Positions 37,876 through 47,437 are shown, counted from the first letter of the stretch. The stretch is 64,000 bases of DNA from Streptomyces sp. SID12501 (GCF_010550245.1 NZ_JAAGLU010000019.1:1-64000); one strand, 5' to 3'. The notes: generated from the letters alone by a model not told the origin. Made by a program: numbers and translations.

Positions 37876-38244
37876 TCAGTGATCGGCGTAGTACTCCGCC
37901 AGCTTCTCGATCTCCCGGGTCCACAGCAGAATGTTGTCCCCCGGCCGCTTGTACGGTGCGCGCCGGGCCAGCTTGAAGAAGCCGCCGGACGGCCAGCCGC
38001 TGTCCTTCAGCACCACGAGTGCCGACAGCAGGGGCAGTGATCCGTCCGGGCTTTCCCGGACCGAGGCGTCTTCCAACAGGTAGGGCATGGGGCCTTCGTG
38101 GGCGGGAACGTGATGACCGAGCCGTGCCAGTTCGCTGCTCAGATCGCCGTACTGAATAGGCGCCGCGCCCTGGCGTGCCCGTGAACGCAGAATCTCGATC
38201 AAGGCGTCCAGAGCCTGCTCGTACTCCAGCGTGCCCTTCTGCAT
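37876..38244 (-). CDS. conserved hypothetical protein, 122 aa
   Basis: A small soluble protein with a helical N-terminus (YEQALDALIEILRSRARQG), a winged-helix-like middle (IQYGDLSSELARLGHHVPAHEG) and the PYLLEDASVRE, DNILLWTREIEKLAEYY segments. No family recognised with certainty. A decayed second copy of most of this gene lies at 47530-47822. It is divergent from the CoiA-like gene, and the spacer carries one TGTGAACWRAG element. Confidence 0.7.
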   Translation of the reverse strand: MQKGTLEYEQALDALIEILRSRARQGAAPIQYGDLSSELARLGHHVPAHEGPMPYLLEDASVRESPDGSLPLLSALVVLKDSGWPSGGFFKLARRAPYKRPGDNILLWTREIEKLAEYYADH

Positions 38245-38336
38245 GTGCCCTCCCGGCCTCGAAATCCGACGACGGCTGAACCTATGCCACCGGCCACCCG
38301 ACCGTGGCGCGAATGCTCGAAGTGGTCGCGCACCTC

Positions 38337-38365
38337 TTGTGAACTGAGTACATGGATTACATACT
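38337..38365 (+). promoter_or_regulatory. promoter with an embedded TGTGAACTGAG element before the CoiA-like gene
   Basis: TTGTGA, 17 bp and CATACT form a plausible sigma-70 promoter whose -35 overlaps TGTGAACTGAG (38338-38348). The start codon of the CoiA-like gene is 55 bp after the -10. The element matches those at 25784, 28282, 58000 and 58156. Confidence 0.5.
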
Positions 38366-38420
38366 GATGGCGATCAACCGTTGCCCGCCCTCCCGGCAGG
38401 TGCGTGGTCGGGGGGAATTC

Positions 38421-40067
38421 ATGAACGGTGCGGACGGCAGACTCGTGCAGACCGCGGTGATCGGGAGCCGGAACTCCGGACGGGCGATCATCCTGCCGAC
38501 GGACGCGGACGAACTGACCCGTTGGCGACGGCGCCACCCCGCCTACACCTACTGGTGCGGCACCCAGCTCGGCGGTTGCGGCAACGAGTTGTCGGACCGT
38601 CTGTACCGCGACAAGGTCTGCCACTTCGCTCACCGAGCCCACACCTCCTGCCATCGCACGGCCACCGGCGCGACCAGCGCGGACCACCTCTTCATCAAGG
38701 AGGACCTCGCCGCATGGGCCGGACGCAACAGGCTGAAGGGGCGGGCCACTTCACGCGACCTCGGATCCGGCCCCGGAGACGCCGTCGACTTCCGGGTGGG
38801 CGCGGCCAGACAGCATGTGCGTTTCCAGTTCAGCAGGCTCGCGCACGCCGAATGGCACCAGGCCCGCCAGAGGCTCTCCGGTGAATCGGCCACCCTCGAC
38901 TGGGTCTTCGGTCCGGGCGCGGCCCAGCCGGAGACCATGGAGGAGCTGTACGACGAGTACGGATACCTGTTGCGCTTCCGCTTCGAGACGCACGGTGCGG
39001 TACGGCGTATCCGTCTCAGGGCTGAGGACCCCCGACGCAGCACCGACTGGGTGCCCCTCGACGACTGCGCGATGACCCCGGCCGGGCTCCGGGTCCCGGG
39101 AGTGGAGCCGCGCCGGCGTTCGGGCACCGGCCCGGCCGCCGAGGCGGGAGCCGGGCGCGGGGCAGCGCCGGTGCGGAGGTCCCGTGAGGAGCAGGTGCTC
39201 GCGTTGAGGGAGGCGCTGGTGAGCGCCGCGAGGTTCCGGACCCGGCCCACCTGGGAGGCGTTGGCGCGAACCGCCGGAGACGACCTGCTCGGGCTGTCCG
39301 TCCCAAACCGTTTCGGTTTGTTGCTCGCCGTGGAGCAGAGCGGTGGCGGTGAGGGGAGCCCGCTGCTGTCGGCGCTGATCAGGACCGGGGAGGGCGACCC
39401 GCCCTCTTACGTGGGGAGTGTGGTCACCGCTGTCGGTTGTGGGGCTCCCGCGACGGCGGCGGTACTCAAGCGATGGTGTCAGCGCGAGGCGGACCGGGCG
39501 TTCGCCGTGCACGGAGTGCAGTCCCGCACGGCTCCGCCGCGGCTGCCGCTCACCGTGGATGGTCAGATCGACGCCCAGCAGAGTGCGGAGCCTGCTCAGC
39601 GCGAGACCATCGTCCACGTCAAGGGTGGCCTGGTTCGACAGTCCGCGACGCGGCCGAAGCCGAACCCGGAGGGCCTCGCCGGTGTTCCTCTGCTCCGTGA
39701 CACGGAGATTCGGCACTCTCTGCGCAGCGCACGGCAGAGACGCGGACCCAGGCCCAGGTATGCCGCGGCTCTCATGACGCGGGCGGAGGAGGCACTGACG
39801 AGGTTGCCGGAGCCGCAACGAACCGAGCTGGTCGCGGAGATGGCGACCACCCGCCGCTGGCTGGACAGCCGACCGGACACACCGGGGCGGACGCCGAGGC
39901 AGAGCCGACGCGCCAAGAGGGCGGCGGACGCGCAGCAGACCGCGTCCGCGAAGCAGTCGGCGCGAGCGAAGAAGACGAAGCAGGGGAAGAAGGCGAAGAA
40001 TCCGTTGGACGGTGCGCGCCCCCTGCCCGGAGTCGGCGACACTCAACCGACGAAGAGGCCGAAGTGA
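38421..40067 (+). CDS. CoiA-like (competence/nuclease-type) protein
   Basis: A 548-aa protein. The N-terminal part has a CoiA-style metal site: WCGTQLGGCGNEL, then CHFAHRAHTSC, with the HFAH pattern that defines CoiA relatives. A short alpha/beta domain follows with acidic strand DAVDFRV and VRFQFSR, consistent with a PD-(D/E)xK-like nuclease fold. The C-terminal 200 residues are helical and end in a Lys/Ala-rich basic tail. In Streptomyces these proteins are not linked to natural competence and their role is unknown. GGGGG five bases before the ATG at 38421 selects this start over ATG 38352, which overlaps the promoter. Confidence 0.75.
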   Translation: MNGADGRLVQTAVIGSRNSGRAIILPTDADELTRWRRRHPAYTYWCGTQLGGCGNELSDRLYRDKVCHFAHRAHTSCHRTATGATSADHLFIKEDLAAWAGRNRLKGRATSRDLGSGPGDAVDFRVGAARQHVRFQFSRLAHAEWHQARQRLSGESATLDWVFGPGAAQPETMEELYDEYGYLLRFRFETHGAVRRIRLRAEDPRRSTDWVPLDDCAMTPAGLRVPGVEPRRRSGTGPAAEAGAGRGAAPVRRSREEQVLALREALVSAARFRTRPTWEALARTAGDDLLGLSVPNRFGLLLAVEQSGGGEGSPLLSALIRTGEGDPPSYVGSVVTAVGCGAPATAAVLKRWCQREADRAFAVHGVQSRTAPPRLPLTVDGQIDAQQSAEPAQRETIVHVKGGLVRQSATRPKPNPEGLAGVPLLRDTEIRHSLRSARQRRGPRPRYAAALMTRAEEALTRLPEPQRTELVAEMATTRRWLDSRPDTPGRTPRQSRRAKRAADAQQTASAKQSARAKKTKQGKKAKNPLDGARPLPGVGDTQPTKRPK

Positions 40068-40182
40068 GCGTTGTTCCCGCCGCCACGAGTGCAGTCCTCC
40101 GCGTCCGTGCACGCGGAGTGCGGTGCCACTTCGAGTAACCAAGCAACCAGCCAAGCCTGTTCATCGTGTATGGAGTTGCCCC

Positions 40183-41265
40183 ATGTCCCGATTCCGCCGC
40201 GCCGTCGGCACCGCCCTGCTCGTCGCCGCCGCTCTCGCCGCCGGCGGCTGCGGGAGTGACACCGAACCCTCCGCCGCGGACACCACCTCCACCGTCCCGG
40301 AGGACGTGACCGGGATGGAGTCGACCGCACCGGCCGACGAGGCGGACACGCACCCCGAGCCGGCGGAGGCGGCGACCGGGGACGACACCTCGATCGAGGA
40401 CTTCCTCGCCGCCGCCGGTATCGACGACACGCTGGTCAACCAGCTCGGCGAGATCGGTGACGCCAACAACTACGGCCTCGGCGAGGGCATCGAAACCAGC
40501 CTGGAGGACCGCCGTGGACTCGCGACCGTTCAGGTCACAACCTGCCGCAACGTGACGGTCGGATACCGGACATGGGAAGGCGTTCAGTATTCGGACGAGG
40601 CGAACGGTGCGACCGAGGACCAGGCCGCCGCGATGGCCGACTTCCTGCGGACGGAGTTCTGCCCGCATATCGCACCGTTGAAGGGAGCCCCTCTTCCCGA
40701 GCAGACCCTCGGCGGACCGTCTGAGGACGACCTCGGCGGCCGGGGCCTCGCCTCGCCGCTGACCTGGTGGGACGCACGCTATCCGCGTGTCTCGTGGTCC
40801 AAGGCGTGCGCGGCACAGACGGGAATGCCCATCGGCGACCCCGTGGCCTACCGCCTGGCGAAGGACGAGGTCGCCTGCGCCACCGTCCCGTCCGCCACAT
40901 CCCTGGAGGAACACCTCATCAGCGTGGACGTCGTCTTCTCGTCCCTGGTCGACGAGGACCGGGCGCGGAAGGCGGCGCTCGCCCTGCTGCCGTCCGACGC
41001 GTCGGCGACGGAGCCGACGGAGGGCACCAATCCCGACTGGTCGTACATGGAAGGCGGCTGCCTGAACACCAACTTCAGTACGGCGACGATGGAAGGACTG
41101 ATGGACGGGCTGGAGAAGGACGCCGAGCCCTCGGCGTCCGCCCTCTACTACTCCGACAGAGCGACCGAGGACGGAGCCATGGGTGACTACACCGGCGAGG
41201 TCAAGCAGATCTCGCTCTCCACGGGCGCCAACGAACCCGGCGTGACAGGTGACTTGACCTGCTGA
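40183..41265 (+). CDS. secreted lipoprotein of unknown function
   Basis: A 360-aa lipoprotein: two arginines, a hydrophobic stretch and lipobox AAGGC (Cys23), then an Asp/Thr/Glu-rich linker. The mature part has six cysteines at separate places (TTCRNV, EFCPH, SKACAAQ, EVACATV, GGCLNTN, DLTC), consistent with disulfides outside the membrane. No enzyme motif was recognised. GGAG lies eight bases before the ATG. Confidence 0.75.
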   Translation: MSRFRRAVGTALLVAAALAAGGCGSDTEPSAADTTSTVPEDVTGMESTAPADEADTHPEPAEAATGDDTSIEDFLAAAGIDDTLVNQLGEIGDANNYGLGEGIETSLEDRRGLATVQVTTCRNVTVGYRTWEGVQYSDEANGATEDQAAAMADFLRTEFCPHIAPLKGAPLPEQTLGGPSEDDLGGRGLASPLTWWDARYPRVSWSKACAAQTGMPIGDPVAYRLAKDEVACATVPSATSLEEHLISVDVVFSSLVDEDRARKAALALLPSDASATEPTEGTNPDWSYMEGGCLNTNFSTATMEGLMDGLEKDAEPSASALYYSDRATEDGAMGDYTGEVKQISLSTGANEPGVTGDLTC

Positions 41266-41322
41266 CACCCGGCGCCTCGCAATCCCCTCGCGATCTCCAC
41301 CCGCGCCCCCTACCCTGACGAC

Positions 41323-41670
41323 ATGGCCCATGGAAAGACTTCCTACGTCTGCCTGCCTTGCCGGGCTTCGTACAAGCAGCCCTACGACAGGGACAGGGAG
41401 CGGATCTGCCCCCGCTGCACGCAGCCGCTGATCCACGTGGGCTCAGCCTTCGCCGCACCCCGCCGCCGGGACACCGCAGCTTGGCGGACGCTGACCGTGC
41501 TGCTGCACGCCGGCATCCGCTTCAACAAGAGCTGCTGCGGTGGGCCCGGTTACCGCCCCCGGACCCTGAGGGAGGTCCGCGAACGGATGACGTACGCCCG
41601 GCGCAGCGGCGAGCCCTTCGCCAAGTCACTCGTACGGTATGCGGTGCCCTTTTCCCCACCGCGCAGTTGA
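41323..41670 (+). CDS. small zinc-ribbon protein, probably leaderless
   Basis: A 115-aa protein with two CxxC knuckles (VCLPCRASYKQ and ICPRCTQPL) forming a zinc ribbon, and a basic C-terminal half (FNKSCCGGPGYRPRTLREVRERM). Databases often call this family deoxyxylulose-5-phosphate synthase, which is not supported by the sequence. The -10 TACCCT ends six bases before the ATG and no ribosome site exists, so the message is probably leaderless. A truncated copy, with the same upstream sequence, lies at 47438. Confidence 0.75.
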   Translation: MAHGKTSYVCLPCRASYKQPYDRDRERICPRCTQPLIHVGSAFAAPRRRDTAAWRTLTVLLHAGIRFNKSCCGGPGYRPRTLREVRERMTYARRSGEPFAKSLVRYAVPFSPPRS

Positions 41671-41932
41671 GGCGGGCCGCAGACGAGGGCCAACCCGGCC
41701 CATACGGAGGCCAGTTCCCCAACCGGATCGGCATCGAGAGCGAGAAGGCGCCCTCCTCGTTGGGCCGGCGGATCGCGAGCGGCGCCGTGGGCACGCCCAA
41801 CTCAAGGGTCAGCTCGTCCCGGGCTCCGGCGACTGGCGCGTACAGCAGGACCTGTCGATGGACAGTCGCGTTGTTCTGGCCGCCTTCACCGTCGGCACAG
41901 TCGTCGCGCACGGCACGGGTCATACTGGAGGC

Positions 41933-42352
41933 ATGCTCGTTCCCAGCGGTCAGCTCTCGCCGCTCCAACAACACCTGTTGCAGGAACTGGATCTGTGTGA
42001 CCTTCCGGCTCCCGAACGGGCACCGGAGTCCTACCTGGCTCGTGACCTCGACACGGACGAGATCCGGGACGCCTTGCCCACCCTGTTGTGGGCCGGACTG
42101 GTGGAGCGGTGCGATGGCGACCTGGGCAGCCTCGCACTCACCCCGCTCGGAGCGGCGACCCTGCGTGCGGCGGAGTGCGACGAGTTGGCGACTCGCCTGA
42201 GCGCGGTGGCGTCGTTCGCCGACACCGTGGCCATGGGCGCGGCGCCCCGCCCCGCCGGGCTTGCCCTGAGGCGACTGGCGGACGGGACATGGACCCTGGA
42301 ACAGGCGAAGTCCTACGTTCGCACGGGTGAGACGGGCGCCGACCGCTCATGA
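41933..42352 (+). CDS. small hypothetical protein with winged-helix character
   Basis: A 139-aa protein. The helical start (LSPLQQHLLQELDLCD), a turn, and then LPTLLWAGLVERCDGDLGSLALTPLG resemble a small winged-helix or HTH module. No family name can be given. The frame is open from further upstream (ATG 41858 adds 25 residues), so the start is uncertain; GGAGG is only one base before ATG 41933. The stop overlaps the 3' end of the convergent nuclease-methylase gene by six bases. Confidence 0.5.
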   Translation: MLVPSGQLSPLQQHLLQELDLCDLPAPERAPESYLARDLDTDEIRDALPTLLWAGLVERCDGDLGSLALTPLGAATLRAAECDELATRLSAVASFADTVAMGAAPRPAGLALRRLADGTWTLEQAKSYVRTGETGADRS

Positions 42353-45300
42353 CTCGTCCGACTGGCCGAAGTCCAGGACGACGCGGCGCCGTGCGCGAGT
42401 TGCCCCCGGCTGCGGCGGGAGTACGCCCGCCGATGTGAGGTCGGTGACGGTGACGACCGGCGAACCCACGATCTTCGTGGTGAGCGCCTGCTGTGCGGGT
42501 GCGAGTTCGACAAGCCGCCGCAGGACGGACAGCAGGTCGATCAGCTCCTCCGTCCACTTGCTCGGCCAGGACGTGACGTGGAGGTCGTCGAGCGGGCTGG
42601 TCTTCCGGCTGGTGGGGGAGGCCTTCCGGTAACCGAACCATTTCTTGACGACGTTCATCCCGCCGACTTCGTAGTTCCAGACCTCGGGCGGGACACCGGT
42701 GAAGGCCCCCGGACCCACACTCAGGGTTCCGGTCTCCGCGTCGTAGTCGAGCGTGTCGGGCACGGTGGTGCCGATCCCGGTCTTGTATCTCACCTGCCGT
42801 GGGTCTCCCGCCGGGAAGGTGACACTCGGTTGGCCCGGCTCCTGCCCGGCCGGAGGGGCGCCGGCGTCGCCGTAGGCCGCCGCCCAAAGGAACTCACGGC
42901 CGACACGGACCGCCTCGCTCCACAGAACCGGGTCACGGGTGAGAGGTAACCGGACGCCAGGGGTGAGCAGTTCCTCGGCGAAGTGTTCCGTGAAGGCACT
43001 GTGTCCGGCGACGGCCACGGCGTAGGCACTGAGGTCGTGCACGGTCAGCTCGGCCAGGCCGAGGGCACCGGCCAGGTACCGGAGCAGTCCGGTGGGTACA
43101 TTGGCGCTGCCGTCGGGATGGAGAACGGGGTGCACCCGCCCGCCCCGGCCGTTGAAGTGATGGGTGTCCGGTAACAGCGCGGTCGCCACCAGCGCGGGAC
43201 CGCTGCCAATCTCATGGCTGCTCTGCTGATTGAGGAACACCTGCCCCGGCTGTAACGACTCCCACAGGTCGGGCCGAGGGAAGTCGAGTGCCCGGTTGTC
43301 GGCGATGAGCCACTGACGGTCGAAACTGCGCATGGCGATGCGCAGGAGACGTGGCTGCGTGCTTTTCTCCTCTTCCATGCTTCGGTCGGGGTGGGGGAAG
43401 CCTGGTAGAACTGCCGGCCGTGTGCTGAGCTGGCGGTCTCGTGTCTCCTTGAACAGGACGGATTTGACCTCGGGATCCGCCTCTGCGCTGACACGCGTCC
43501 AGCGACGAGCGAGAACTGTTGCCGAGGGCGAGACAACCCATGATCGGTTTGCCTTGCTGCCGGGGCTGCCCCATGGGAAGAGCGCGTCCAGCGCTGGGTA
43601 TTCTTCCCAACCCGATGACGAAACCGGAGTGAACGGCCGCGCCCCTCGCGCATGCGCGTCCCGCCAGCCCCCGTCATCCAGACTCACTGCCCGGAGTTGG
43701 GTGAACTTCTCCGCCCGCCTTCCCTGAAGAGCCCGGTAGTGGACGCGCGCCGGGCGGGCCGGGTCGTGATCCGCCCGCCGCACGAACACGCAGATCGACA
43801 ACGGCTGGGCGACATGGGGGAACACACGGGTGGCCACGTCCGACCGCTGCCCCTCCGGCGACAGATTGATGATCCACCCCTCGTCGCACGTCCTGCGCAG
43901 ATAGTCGCGCATGCCCCGCCCGGCGGGACCGGTGGCGAACGCCGACGGGGTGATGAAGCAGACGACGCCGTGCCGGTCGTCCCCGTGGGCGTCGAAGACC
44001 TTCCACGTGGCCCAGCGCCAGAAGTAGACGTACAGGTTCTTCAGCGCGTGCTCGTAACGGCCGTTGCCCGGATACCGGAAGTCGTCCAGGGGAGGACGGC
44101 CCTGACCTTTCACCCGCTTCTCGATCCAACCGCCGCGGTTCTCCGCCTTGTCGTCGTACGGCGGATTGGAGATGACCACGGTGACGGGGACGTTGGCCTT
44201 GACATGGTTGGCGCGGGCGCGTGACACGGATAGGGCCGCGTACGTCGAGGCGAGCTGCTCCTCCTGGACGTAGGGGTCGTCCAGGGTGTCTGTGACGTGG
44301 AGGTTGAGTCCGCCCGGAGGGAGTGGGGCGCCGTGCTTCTTCAGCAGGTCGGCCGCGCGGAGTTCCGCGACGGCGAACGGGCCCATCTGGAGCTCGAAGC
44401 CGTACAGCCGCTTGGCCAGCCGGCCGATCGCGTCGGGTGCCATGGCGTCGCCGTGCCGCTCGGCCGCCTGGCGCGCCACCCGCTCGATGACGGTGTGCAG
44501 GTAAGTTCCGGTGCCCATCGCGGGGTCGACGATGTGCACGCTCTCGTCGCCGTAGCCGCGCGGCTTGCCCAGGCGGGTGCGCAGCACCTCCTCGGCGAGC
44601 CGGACCATCTCCTCGACGACCTGGTGAGGGGTGTAGTACGAGCCGCTGCGCTGGCGGAGGCGGTCGTCGTAGACGGAGAGGAACGACTCATAGAGGTGGA
44701 GGTAGGCGTCCCGGTTGCCCTGCCGGATGGTCTCCCAGTCGACGGCCGCGACGGTACGTGCGAGGAGGTTCAACGTCACTTCGAACCGCTCGTTGACGTT
44801 GTCGGTGAGCAGTTGGAGGGCTTTGCCCATTAGAGCGTGGCCCGCGTGGAGGCGGCGGCCGATCTCGTGGAAGCTCGTGTCGGTGACCGGAATGCCTTCA
44901 GTGCGGGCGAGGAGCAGCGCGAAGGTGACGGTCTGGGCGTAACCGTCGGCGAAGGTCGCGTCGTCGGCGGTGGGGAAGAGGTACCGGCGCCAGTCGCTTC
45001 TGAGGCCGGTGAACGGGCGGTCGGCGGGTGAGTCGACTGCGTCCAGCCCGGCCTCGGCGCGGAGTTGTTCCCGTACGGCCTCGCGAAGCAGGCGGCACAG
45101 TGGAGCGATGTGCTGGACGAGTACCGAGACCCGACGGATCTCCGGCGGCTTCCAGCAGAGCACGGCCTGCGCCAGTGCGTCGAAGGCGCCGAGGTCGACG
45201 GCAGCCAGCTTCTCCCCGGCGCTCTTCAATGCCCCCGACAGCACTACCTCCTCACCGATCTGCACGCCGTACTGGAAGACACGCCAGTGGTTGCCGTTGG

Positions 45301-45649
45301 TGTAGAGCAGGTTGGGGAGGTCGCGCAGGCGTTCCCATTGTTTCTTGTCGTGACCGGTGAAGGAGTCCGGATCGATGCTCTTGCCGGGCCGCTTCACCTC
45401 GATGTAGCCGGTCACGTCCTTGTCGACGCGTACGGCGTAGTCCGGTCGTACTCCCAGGTGCGGGATACGGGTCTCCGGGTACCAGCCGATGTCGGGGCGG
45501 GAATGGTGCGCGGCGATCGTGCGGAACAGTTGCTCCAGAGGGCTGCGGATGGACGCCTCGCGGTCACCTGGGCCCAACAGGTTCCGCTTGCATTCGGCGC
45601 CGAAGACGGAAACAGCTTCCTGGAGCCACTGAAGACGTGCGTCAGCCAT
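42347..45649 (-). CDS. type ISP-like restriction-modification protein lacking a helicase domain
   Basis: A 1100-aa single-chain enzyme. An N-terminal PD-(D/E)xK-type domain (Asp70, Glu84 and Lys86 in RPDYAVRVD...YIEVKRPGK) precedes a helical block, a methylase core (SSYYTPHQVVEEMV-like segment; DPAMGTGT at 374; NPPY at 495-498) and a C-terminal specificity domain of the LlaBIII type (EYPALDALFPW to the conserved WNYEVGG...KKWFGYRK). Classical type ISP enzymes are about 1500-1600 aa and carry an SF2 helicase between nuclease and methylase; none is present here, so it is closer to a type IIG layout. Three in-frame TTA codons (Leu799, 826, 901) predict bldA dependence or foreign origin. Confidence 0.85.
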   Translation of the reverse strand: MADARLQWLQEAVSVFGAECKRNLLGPGDREASIRSPLEQLFRTIAAHHSRPDIGWYPETRIPHLGVRPDYAVRVDKDVTGYIEVKRPGKSIDPDSFTGHDKKQWERLRDLPNLLYTNGNHWRVFQYGVQIGEEVVLSGALKSAGEKLAAVDLGAFDALAQAVLCWKPPEIRRVSVLVQHIAPLCRLLREAVREQLRAEAGLDAVDSPADRPFTGLRSDWRRYLFPTADDATFADGYAQTVTFALLLARTEGIPVTDTSFHEIGRRLHAGHALMGKALQLLTDNVNERFEVTLNLLARTVAAVDWETIRQGNRDAYLHLYESFLSVYDDRLRQRSGSYYTPHQVVEEMVRLAEEVLRTRLGKPRGYGDESVHIVDPAMGTGTYLHTVIERVARQAAERHGDAMAPDAIGRLAKRLYGFELQMGPFAVAELRAADLLKKHGAPLPPGGLNLHVTDTLDDPYVQEEQLASTYAALSVSRARANHVKANVPVTVVISNPPYDDKAENRGGWIEKRVKGQGRPPLDDFRYPGNGRYEHALKNLYVYFWRWATWKVFDAHGDDRHGVVCFITPSAFATGPAGRGMRDYLRRTCDEGWIINLSPEGQRSDVATRVFPHVAQPLSICVFVRRADHDPARPARVHYRALQGRRAEKFTQLRAVSLDDGGWRDAHARGARPFTPVSSSGWEEYPALDALFPWGSPGSKANRSWVVSPSATVLARRWTRVSAEADPEVKSVLFKETRDRQLSTRPAVLPGFPHPDRSMEEEKSTQPRLLRIAMRSFDRQWLIADNRALDFPRPDLWESLQPGQVFLNQQSSHEIGSGPALVATALLPDTHHFNGRGGRVHPVLHPDGSANVPTGLLRYLAGALGLAELTVHDLSAYAVAVAGHSAFTEHFAEELLTPGVRLPLTRDPVLWSEAVRVGREFLWAAAYGDAGAPPAGQEPGQPSVTFPAGDPRQVRYKTGIGTTVPDTLDYDAETGTLSVGPGAFTGVPPEVWNYEVGGMNVVKKWFGYRKASPTSRKTSPLDDLHVTSWPSKWTEELIDLLSVLRRLVELAPAQQALTTKIVGSPVVTVTDLTSAGVLPPQPGATRARRRVVLDFGQSDES

Positions 45650-45842
45650 GGATCGTCCCCCACCCCCTCGGTCCTGATGGGGATACAGGACCGGTCCCTC
45701 TGGTGGAGTATGCAACTACTTGGGTCAAATTGGCAGAGGGCGTCGGGAGTTCAGATGAGGTGACGGTACGCCTCGCAGACTTACGGGACGTAGCGGGTCC
45801 GCCTCTGCCCGCGAGCGGTGGGACGAACGAGTGCGAGCGCGC

Positions 45843-47147
45843 CTATGCCTGTGCGGGCAGTGCGGGGAACACGACCACCGAGCCGTCCTTGTCGCGGGCA
45901 ATCTCAATCGCCACGTCTGTCGCAGGGTTGTTGACCATGACGCCGTCACCCAGCCTGTGAATCCGGTGTGCCACGCGCATCAGGCGATCGACTTCACCGG
46001 TCGTGAAGACGGGCCGCAAACCGTTCGGGCGTGCCAGCTCCAGCACCGACAGGCGCACCAGGACACCGGCGATGCCCGACTCCAGTTTGTCGAGGCGCTG
46101 CTGGTCGGACTTGAGCGCGCGGGCGAAGTTCTCGAACAGGTTGTCAGGGTCGCTCTGGGCATGCTCGACGGCCTGCAGGACGACGACCCGCCGCTTCAAC
46201 GCAAGGGCCAGGGCGGCGAGTTCGAGGTGGGCGCGGAACCTGCCGCCGTGGTCGTCGACGCCGGGGAACGCCTTGGTCAGCGTGTCGATCTCGACCGCCT
46301 TGTCGTCGGGCAGCTTGTCGAGTGCGCTCTGCCACCGGGCAAGGCGGCGGTCAGCGGCGCCCAGCGCCGTGTTGATGGCATGTACTGCCGAGTCCAGTCC
46401 CAGCGAAAACCCGAGCTTGCCCTGGTCGAGCAGAATGGCGGTGGCTTTGTCGATGGCATCGCGGCAACCGTCGAGTTCGCTGTGCTCGTCATCGAGCTTC
46501 TGTTCGTGCAGTTGCTCCAGCAGTTCTGTGATGTGTTCGATGGCCTGCTGGCGCTTGGAGTCGGCGTTCGCGCTCACCCCCACCGCGACGGCCATGAGCA
46601 CGAGCGGCGCGGCCACGGTGAGCGCCGCGCTGCCGGCGACCGCGACGCTGGCTGTCGCACCGGCTCCGCCTGCTGCTGCCGCTTTACCGACCGGCACGAA
46701 CTTCGCCTGGGCGGTGATGCCCCTTGAGTTCACGAGCGCACCGTAAATGCCACCGCCCGCCCCCTTCGCCGCCATCGGGCGAACGATGCCCTGACCGAAC
46801 TGGGCGGCGACCTTCGCCGGAACCACCATGCGATACAGGCCTTCACCGGCAGCGGTCGCCGTAGCCGCCACAGGGGAACTTCGCGCTGACTGCGTGATGA
46901 GCTGCGACAGGTGCTGTGCCAGGGGACTCACGGCATCGAGCGGGATACCTCGGCTGCGGTCGAGCTCGTCGGGTAGCGGATGTACCTCAAGTGTGGCGAT
47001 CGGTGCGTCGGCCAGGCAGGCCAGCACACCGCGCAGTTCAGCCAGGCGCTCAGCCGTCATCGGCTCGTCTCCGCCAAGTGCGGGCACCCGGACGTCACCG
47101 GTCGCCAGCGTCCACACCGGAACGGTTGTCTTGCGGTAGTCAATCAT
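45843..47147 (-). CDS. membrane-associated protein with central hydrophobic segment and coiled coil, unknown
   Basis: A 434-aa protein. The first 130 residues are soluble. A glycine/alanine-rich and then strongly hydrophobic segment follows (residues about 165-205: VAVAGSAALTVAAPLVLMAVAVG), then a long amphipathic helical region (HITELLEQLHEQKLDDEHSELD and on) and a C-terminal helical part. The layout is hydrophobic hairpin plus coiled coil, as in pore-forming or membrane-scaffold proteins, but I do not recognise a family. GGGGAGACG before ATG 47147 supports the start. It lies upstream of, and in the same direction as, the type ISP-like gene (193-bp gap). Confidence 0.65.
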   Translation of the reverse strand: MIDYRKTTVPVWTLATGDVRVPALGGDEPMTAERLAELRGVLACLADAPIATLEVHPLPDELDRSRGIPLDAVSPLAQHLSQLITQSARSSPVAATATAAGEGLYRMVVPAKVAAQFGQGIVRPMAAKGAGGGIYGALVNSRGITAQAKFVPVGKAAAAGGAGATASVAVAGSAALTVAAPLVLMAVAVGVSANADSKRQQAIEHITELLEQLHEQKLDDEHSELDGCRDAIDKATAILLDQGKLGFSLGLDSAVHAINTALGAADRRLARWQSALDKLPDDKAVEIDTLTKAFPGVDDHGGRFRAHLELAALALALKRRVVVLQAVEHAQSDPDNLFENFARALKSDQQRLDKLESGIAGVLVRLSVLELARPNGLRPVFTTGEVDRLMRVAHRIHRLGDGVMVNNPATDVAIEIARDKDGSVVVFPALPAQA

Positions 47148-47437
47148 CGTCTCCCCGTCTCCCCTTGCTCTCCAACACGGCAGCCTATGGCCGACGTACG
47201 ACAAGAACGGCATGACTAGATCAAGAACGTCACGAAACGGGAGCGTCCGGAAGACGAAGGGTAGTGAGTGGGACCGGTGGCTCATGGTCTGGGCTGACGA
47301 GAAGCACCTCGTTGGGCACGCGCACGCGTGTCCCACGCGGATGGCGCTGAACGGATACGCCGGCCTACAGGGGGTGTCGTCCGCACCCGACCCGGAACCC
47401 CTTCGAACTCCGCCCGGGCGACGCCTACCCTGGCGAC

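Noticed and set aside
41323-41670. Deoxyxylulose-5-phosphate synthase, as this family is often labelled
   Set aside because: The protein is 115 aa with a zinc ribbon and has no thiamine-diphosphate enzyme domain.
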